Below, one piece after another: positions 6,863 to 8,529 of a stretch of DNA of 8,529 nucleotides (position 1 is its first letter; each line of letters opens with the position of its first letter). The notes beneath the pieces were generated by a model that was given only the letters and a program-made list of their open reading frames with translations, made no database searches and was not told the origin of the DNA. The DNA lies in assembly GCA_023150195.1 (NCBI GenBank), contig JAKLLI010000168.1:1-8529 (forward strand), in the 5' to 3' direction. Position numbers and translations under genes: made by a program. The stretch comes from Azonexus sp. (GTDB lineage Bacteria; Pseudomonadota; Gammaproteobacteria; Burkholderiales; Rhodocyclaceae).

Positions 6863-7477
6863 ATGCTGATTGGCTACATGCGGGTATCGAAGGCAGACGG
6901 CTCACAGGCCACCGACTTGCAGCGCGATGCGCTAGTCACTTCTGGCGTCGATCCCACCCAACTTTACGAGGATCAGGCGTCTGGCAAGCGCGAAGACCGC
7001 CCTGGCTTGGCGAGCTGCCTAAAGGCGCTGCGCGAGGGGGATACGCTGGTGGTGTGGAAACTGGACCGGCTCGGGCGTGACCTGCGCCACCTGATCAATA
7101 CCGTCCACGACCTGACCGGCCGTGGTGTCGGACTGAAGGTGCTGACCGGCCACGGTGCGGCCATCGACACCACGACGGCCGCCGGCAAGCTGGTCTTCGG
7201 CATCTTTGCCGCGCTGGCCGAGTTCGAGCGCGAACTGATCGCCGAGCGCACCGTGGCGGGCCTGGCCTCGGCACGGGCGCGCGGTCGGAAAGGTGGCCGG
7301 CCGTTCAAGATGACGGCCGCCAAGCTGCGCCTGGCGATGGCGGCAATGTGCCAGCCCGAAACCAAGGTCGGCGACCTGTGCCAGGAACTCGGCATCACGC
7401 GACAGACCCTGTACCGACACATTTCCCCAAAAGGCGAGTTGCGCCCAGATGGGACGAAACTACTCAACCGTACCTGA
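6863..7477 (+). CDS. tniR: TniR serine resolvase
   Basis: TniR (also called TniC) is a serine recombinase that resolves the cointegrate formed during Tn5053-type transposition, acting at the adjacent res site. The protein has 204 residues. The catalytic serine is S9 in GYMRVSKADG, with R7 beside it, R69 and R72 in KLDRLGRD, and the E-helix motif EFERELIAERT near 120-130. The C-terminal helix-turn-helix lies at about 165-187 (VGDLCQELGITRQTLYRH). The ATG at 6863 follows CAGGTG with a short spacer and sits just past the last res subsite. The gene ends 7 bp before the stop of the convergent urf2. All key residues are present, so resolution should still work. Confidence 0.94.
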   Translation: MLIGYMRVSKADGSQATDLQRDALVTSGVDPTQLYEDQASGKREDRPGLASCLKALREGDTLVVWKLDRLGRDLRHLINTVHDLTGRGVGLKVLTGHGAAIDTTTAAGKLVFGIFAALAEFERELIAERTVAGLASARARGRKGGRPFKMTAAKLRLAMAAMCQPETKVGDLCQELGITRQTLYRHISPKGELRPDGTKLLNRT

Positions 7478-7483
7478 CAAGTA

Positions 7484-7500
7484 GTCAGCCTCCGCCTGAC
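7484..7500. other. Short dyad at the tniR/urf2 convergence
   Basis: GTCAG at 7484-7488 and CTGAC at 7496-7500 form a 5-bp inverted repeat with a 7-base loop, spanning the urf2 stop. It could be a weak two-way hairpin where transcripts meet. There is no T-run on either side, so a real terminator is doubtful. Confidence 0.2.
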
Positions 7501-7691
7501 GGCGGCGAATCGCAAGCGCTCGGCTTGGCGCTGGTTTCGGTCGCAGTAATGGCGCGTGCCTGGAAGCGCTGGTAGCACTCCAGCCCGCAGAAGTGCTCGA
7601 CGTACTCCGCGCCTTCCGGGGTGAAGGCGGCATCGAGCGGGATTTCCTTGCAACACACGCAGCAAGCGGTGCTCGGTTCGTTGACGTTCAT
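7485..7691 (-). CDS. Possible separate DUF3330 protein from internal start
   Basis: Inside urf2, the in-frame ATG at 7691 (Met263) is preceded on the minus strand by GGAG about 10 nt upstream. Starting here would give a 68-residue protein beginning [14 protein letters not shown], which contains the Cys-rich domain alone. Small stand-alone DUF3330 proteins are annotated next to EAL genes in related mer transposons, as I remember. Whether this start is used here is inference; it may simply be part of the longer protein. Confidence 0.35.
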   Translation of the reverse strand: MNVNEPSTACCVCCKEIPLDAAFTPEGAEYVEHFCGLECYQRFQARAITATETSAKPSACDSPPSGGG

Positions 7692-8477
7692 GGTGGTGTT
7701 TCTCCATTGGTTGACGAAGCTGGCGAAGGTCGCCGCCGGCATCGGCTTCGCGAACAGAAAGCCCTGCACCGTGTCGCAGCCGGCCTGCCGCAACCACGCC
7801 AGGCTGTCGGGTGTTTCCACGCCTTCGGCCACTACCTCCATGCCCAGCCCATGCGCGAGCTGGATCACCGCCCGCACGATGCATTGGTCGCGGGTATCGT
7901 CCGGCAGCCTGGCAACGAACGATTGGTCGATCTTCAGCGTGGTGATCGGGCAGCACTTCAGATGTTGCAGGCAGGAATAGCCCGTGCCGAAGTCGTCGGC
8001 CGCGAAATGCACGCCGAGGGCACGCAAGGCGTCGAAGGTGGCGAACAGGGCCGGATTGCCGAAGGCGACCGATTCAGTCAACTCGATCTCCAGACATTCG
8101 GCGGGTAAGTCCGCATCGGTCAGCACCCGCTGAATCTCGGCATCGAACATCGGCCCGACCTGACTCGCGGACACATTGACGGCGAGCCGGAACGGCTGCC
8201 ACGCCAATGCTTGCCACTTGCGCATCTGTCGGCAGGCTTCGCACAGCACCCACGTGCCAATTGCCGGCATCAGGCCGGACGACTCGGCCAGCGGTATGAA
8301 CTGACCTGGTGGCAGCAGTCCCAAGCTCGGATGCCGCCAGCGCAGCAGCGCTTCCGCGCCGACGATCCGGTTATTACGCAGATCGACCAGCGGCTGGTAA
8401 TACAGCTCAAGCTGCCGGCTCGCCGCCGCCTGCGCCAACTCAGTCGCCGTCCATCCGGCGGGGTGCGAAGTCATCAT
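7485..8477 (-). CDS. urf2: Urf2: EAL-domain protein with Cys-rich (DUF3330) tail
   Basis: This is the distal gene of Tn21/Tn5053-type mer operons, often called urf2 or orf2; its role in mercury resistance is unproven. The EAL domain (about 10-255) belongs to the cyclic-di-GMP phosphodiesterase family, and every motif I can check is present: E42-A-L, N101 in NVSAS, ELTE at 132-135, D161-D162 in DDFGTG, K182 in LKID, AEGVE at 217-221 and Q238 in QGFLFAKP. No GGDEF domain or membrane segment is seen. The tail (263-330) has C272, C273, C275, C276, C297 and C301, a likely metal-binding DUF3330 segment. The start overlaps the merE stop (ATGA), indicating coupling. The last residues, SPPSGGG, differ from the Tn21 version I recall. 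A second Met codon directly follows the first, so the exact start could be one codon later. Confidence 0.9.
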   Translation of the reverse strand: MMTSHPAGWTATELAQAAASRQLELYYQPLVDLRNNRIVGAEALLRWRHPSLGLLPPGQFIPLAESSGLMPAIGTWVLCEACRQMRKWQALAWQPFRLAVNVSASQVGPMFDAEIQRVLTDADLPAECLEIELTESVAFGNPALFATFDALRALGVHFAADDFGTGYSCLQHLKCCPITTLKIDQSFVARLPDDTRDQCIVRAVIQLAHGLGMEVVAEGVETPDSLAWLRQAGCDTVQGFLFAKPMPAATFASFVNQWRNTTMNVNEPSTACCVCCKEIPLDAAFTPEGAEYVEHFCGLECYQRFQARAITATETSAKPSACDSPPSGGG

Positions 8478-8529
8478 GATCCGCCCCGGAAGGCGCGCAG
8501 TAGCCGCGTCACGGACAGAATGAACCTAA
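8474..8529 (-). CDS. merE: merE, C-terminal end only
   Basis: MerE is a small inner-membrane protein of mer operons linked to uptake of mercury compounds. Only the last 17 codons and the stop are in the window. They read [17 protein letters not shown], which matches the end of MerE ([15 protein letters not shown] in Tn21, from memory). The stop TGA overlaps the urf2 start as ATGA at 8474-8477. The N-terminus and both membrane helices lie beyond the right edge. The match is short but distinctive, and the position directly before urf2 is the expected one. Confidence 0.82.
   Translation of the reverse strand, partial: RFILSVTRLLRAFRGGS

Larger units (their letters stand above)
2955..8529. mobile_element. 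Tn5053/Tn402-family mercury transposon, partial
   Basis: Gene order tniA-tniB-tniQ-res-tniR followed by convergent urf2 and merE is the arrangement of Tn5053-type mercury transposons. The region starts inside the tni-side terminus, because the terminal TGTC...CTGCAC inverted repeat expected in this family is not adjacent and has been displaced or lost by the IS insertions. The right end of the transposon, with the rest of mer (merR, T, P, A, D and others), lies beyond the window. No integron integrase or cassette is seen, so this is the mer-bearing branch and not the integron-bearing Tn402 branch. The element appears immobilised by the tniA lesion described separately. Confidence 0.88.

Noticed and set aside
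3072..7477. CRISPR-associated transposon, because TniB and TniQ homologues occur together.
   Set aside because: No CRISPR repeats or cas genes are seen, TniQ is the full Tn5053-type protein, and tniR, res and urf2/merE fix the element as a Tn5053-family mercury transposon.
2955..8529. Class 1 integron (Tn402 type).
   Set aside because: No integrase gene, attI, attC or cassette is visible, and a mer operon end lies beyond tniR instead.

Overview
The window reads as accessory DNA from a GC-rich proteobacterium, most likely a plasmid or genomic island of a beta- or gammaproteobacterium. The evidence is its content: an IS66-family insertion sequence, an IS3-family remnant, the tni transposition module of a Tn5053/Tn402-family transposon, and the distal end of a mercury-resistance (mer) operon. 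No chromosomal housekeeping gene is visible. Family assignments come from motifs and remembered homologues; no database search was run.

Layout. (1) 1-2366: an IS66-family element on the + strand with tnpA, tnpB and tnpC, all apparently intact. Its left end lies outside the window and its right end closes at 2366. (2) 2367-2895: the 3' half of an IS3-family transposase gene plus its downstream non-coding tail; the 5' half is missing. (3) 2896-2954: a second copy, identical over 59 bp, of the IS66 right end. The simplest history is nested insertion: an IS66 copy landed just outside tniA, an IS3-family element landed in that copy, and another IS66 copy landed in the IS3 transposase gene. (4) 2955-3071: the inner part of the tni-side end of the transposon, with two TniA-binding-type repeats. 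The outermost terminal repeat is not present next to them. (5) 3072-7477: tniA (broken), tniB, tniQ, a res site, and tniR. (6) 7485-8529, minus strand: urf2, an EAL protein with a Cys-rich tail, preceded by the last 17 codons of merE. The rest of the mer operon would lie to the right.

How the parts work together. In Tn5053-type elements, TniA (DDE transposase), TniB (AAA+ ATPase) and TniQ make the cointegrate, and TniR resolves it at res. Here tniB, tniQ, res and tniR look intact. tniA carries a frame break just after the first catalytic Asp, where about 25 residues appear to be missing, so the element probably cannot move unless TniA is supplied in trans. The mer and tni modules are transcribed toward each other and meet with only 7 bp between the tniR and urf2 stop codons.

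I do not see a wholly new system. The points most worth a second look are the tniA lesion, the nested IS structure at the transposon end, the EAL plus Cys-rich Urf2 protein with a possible internal translation start, and the res architecture.
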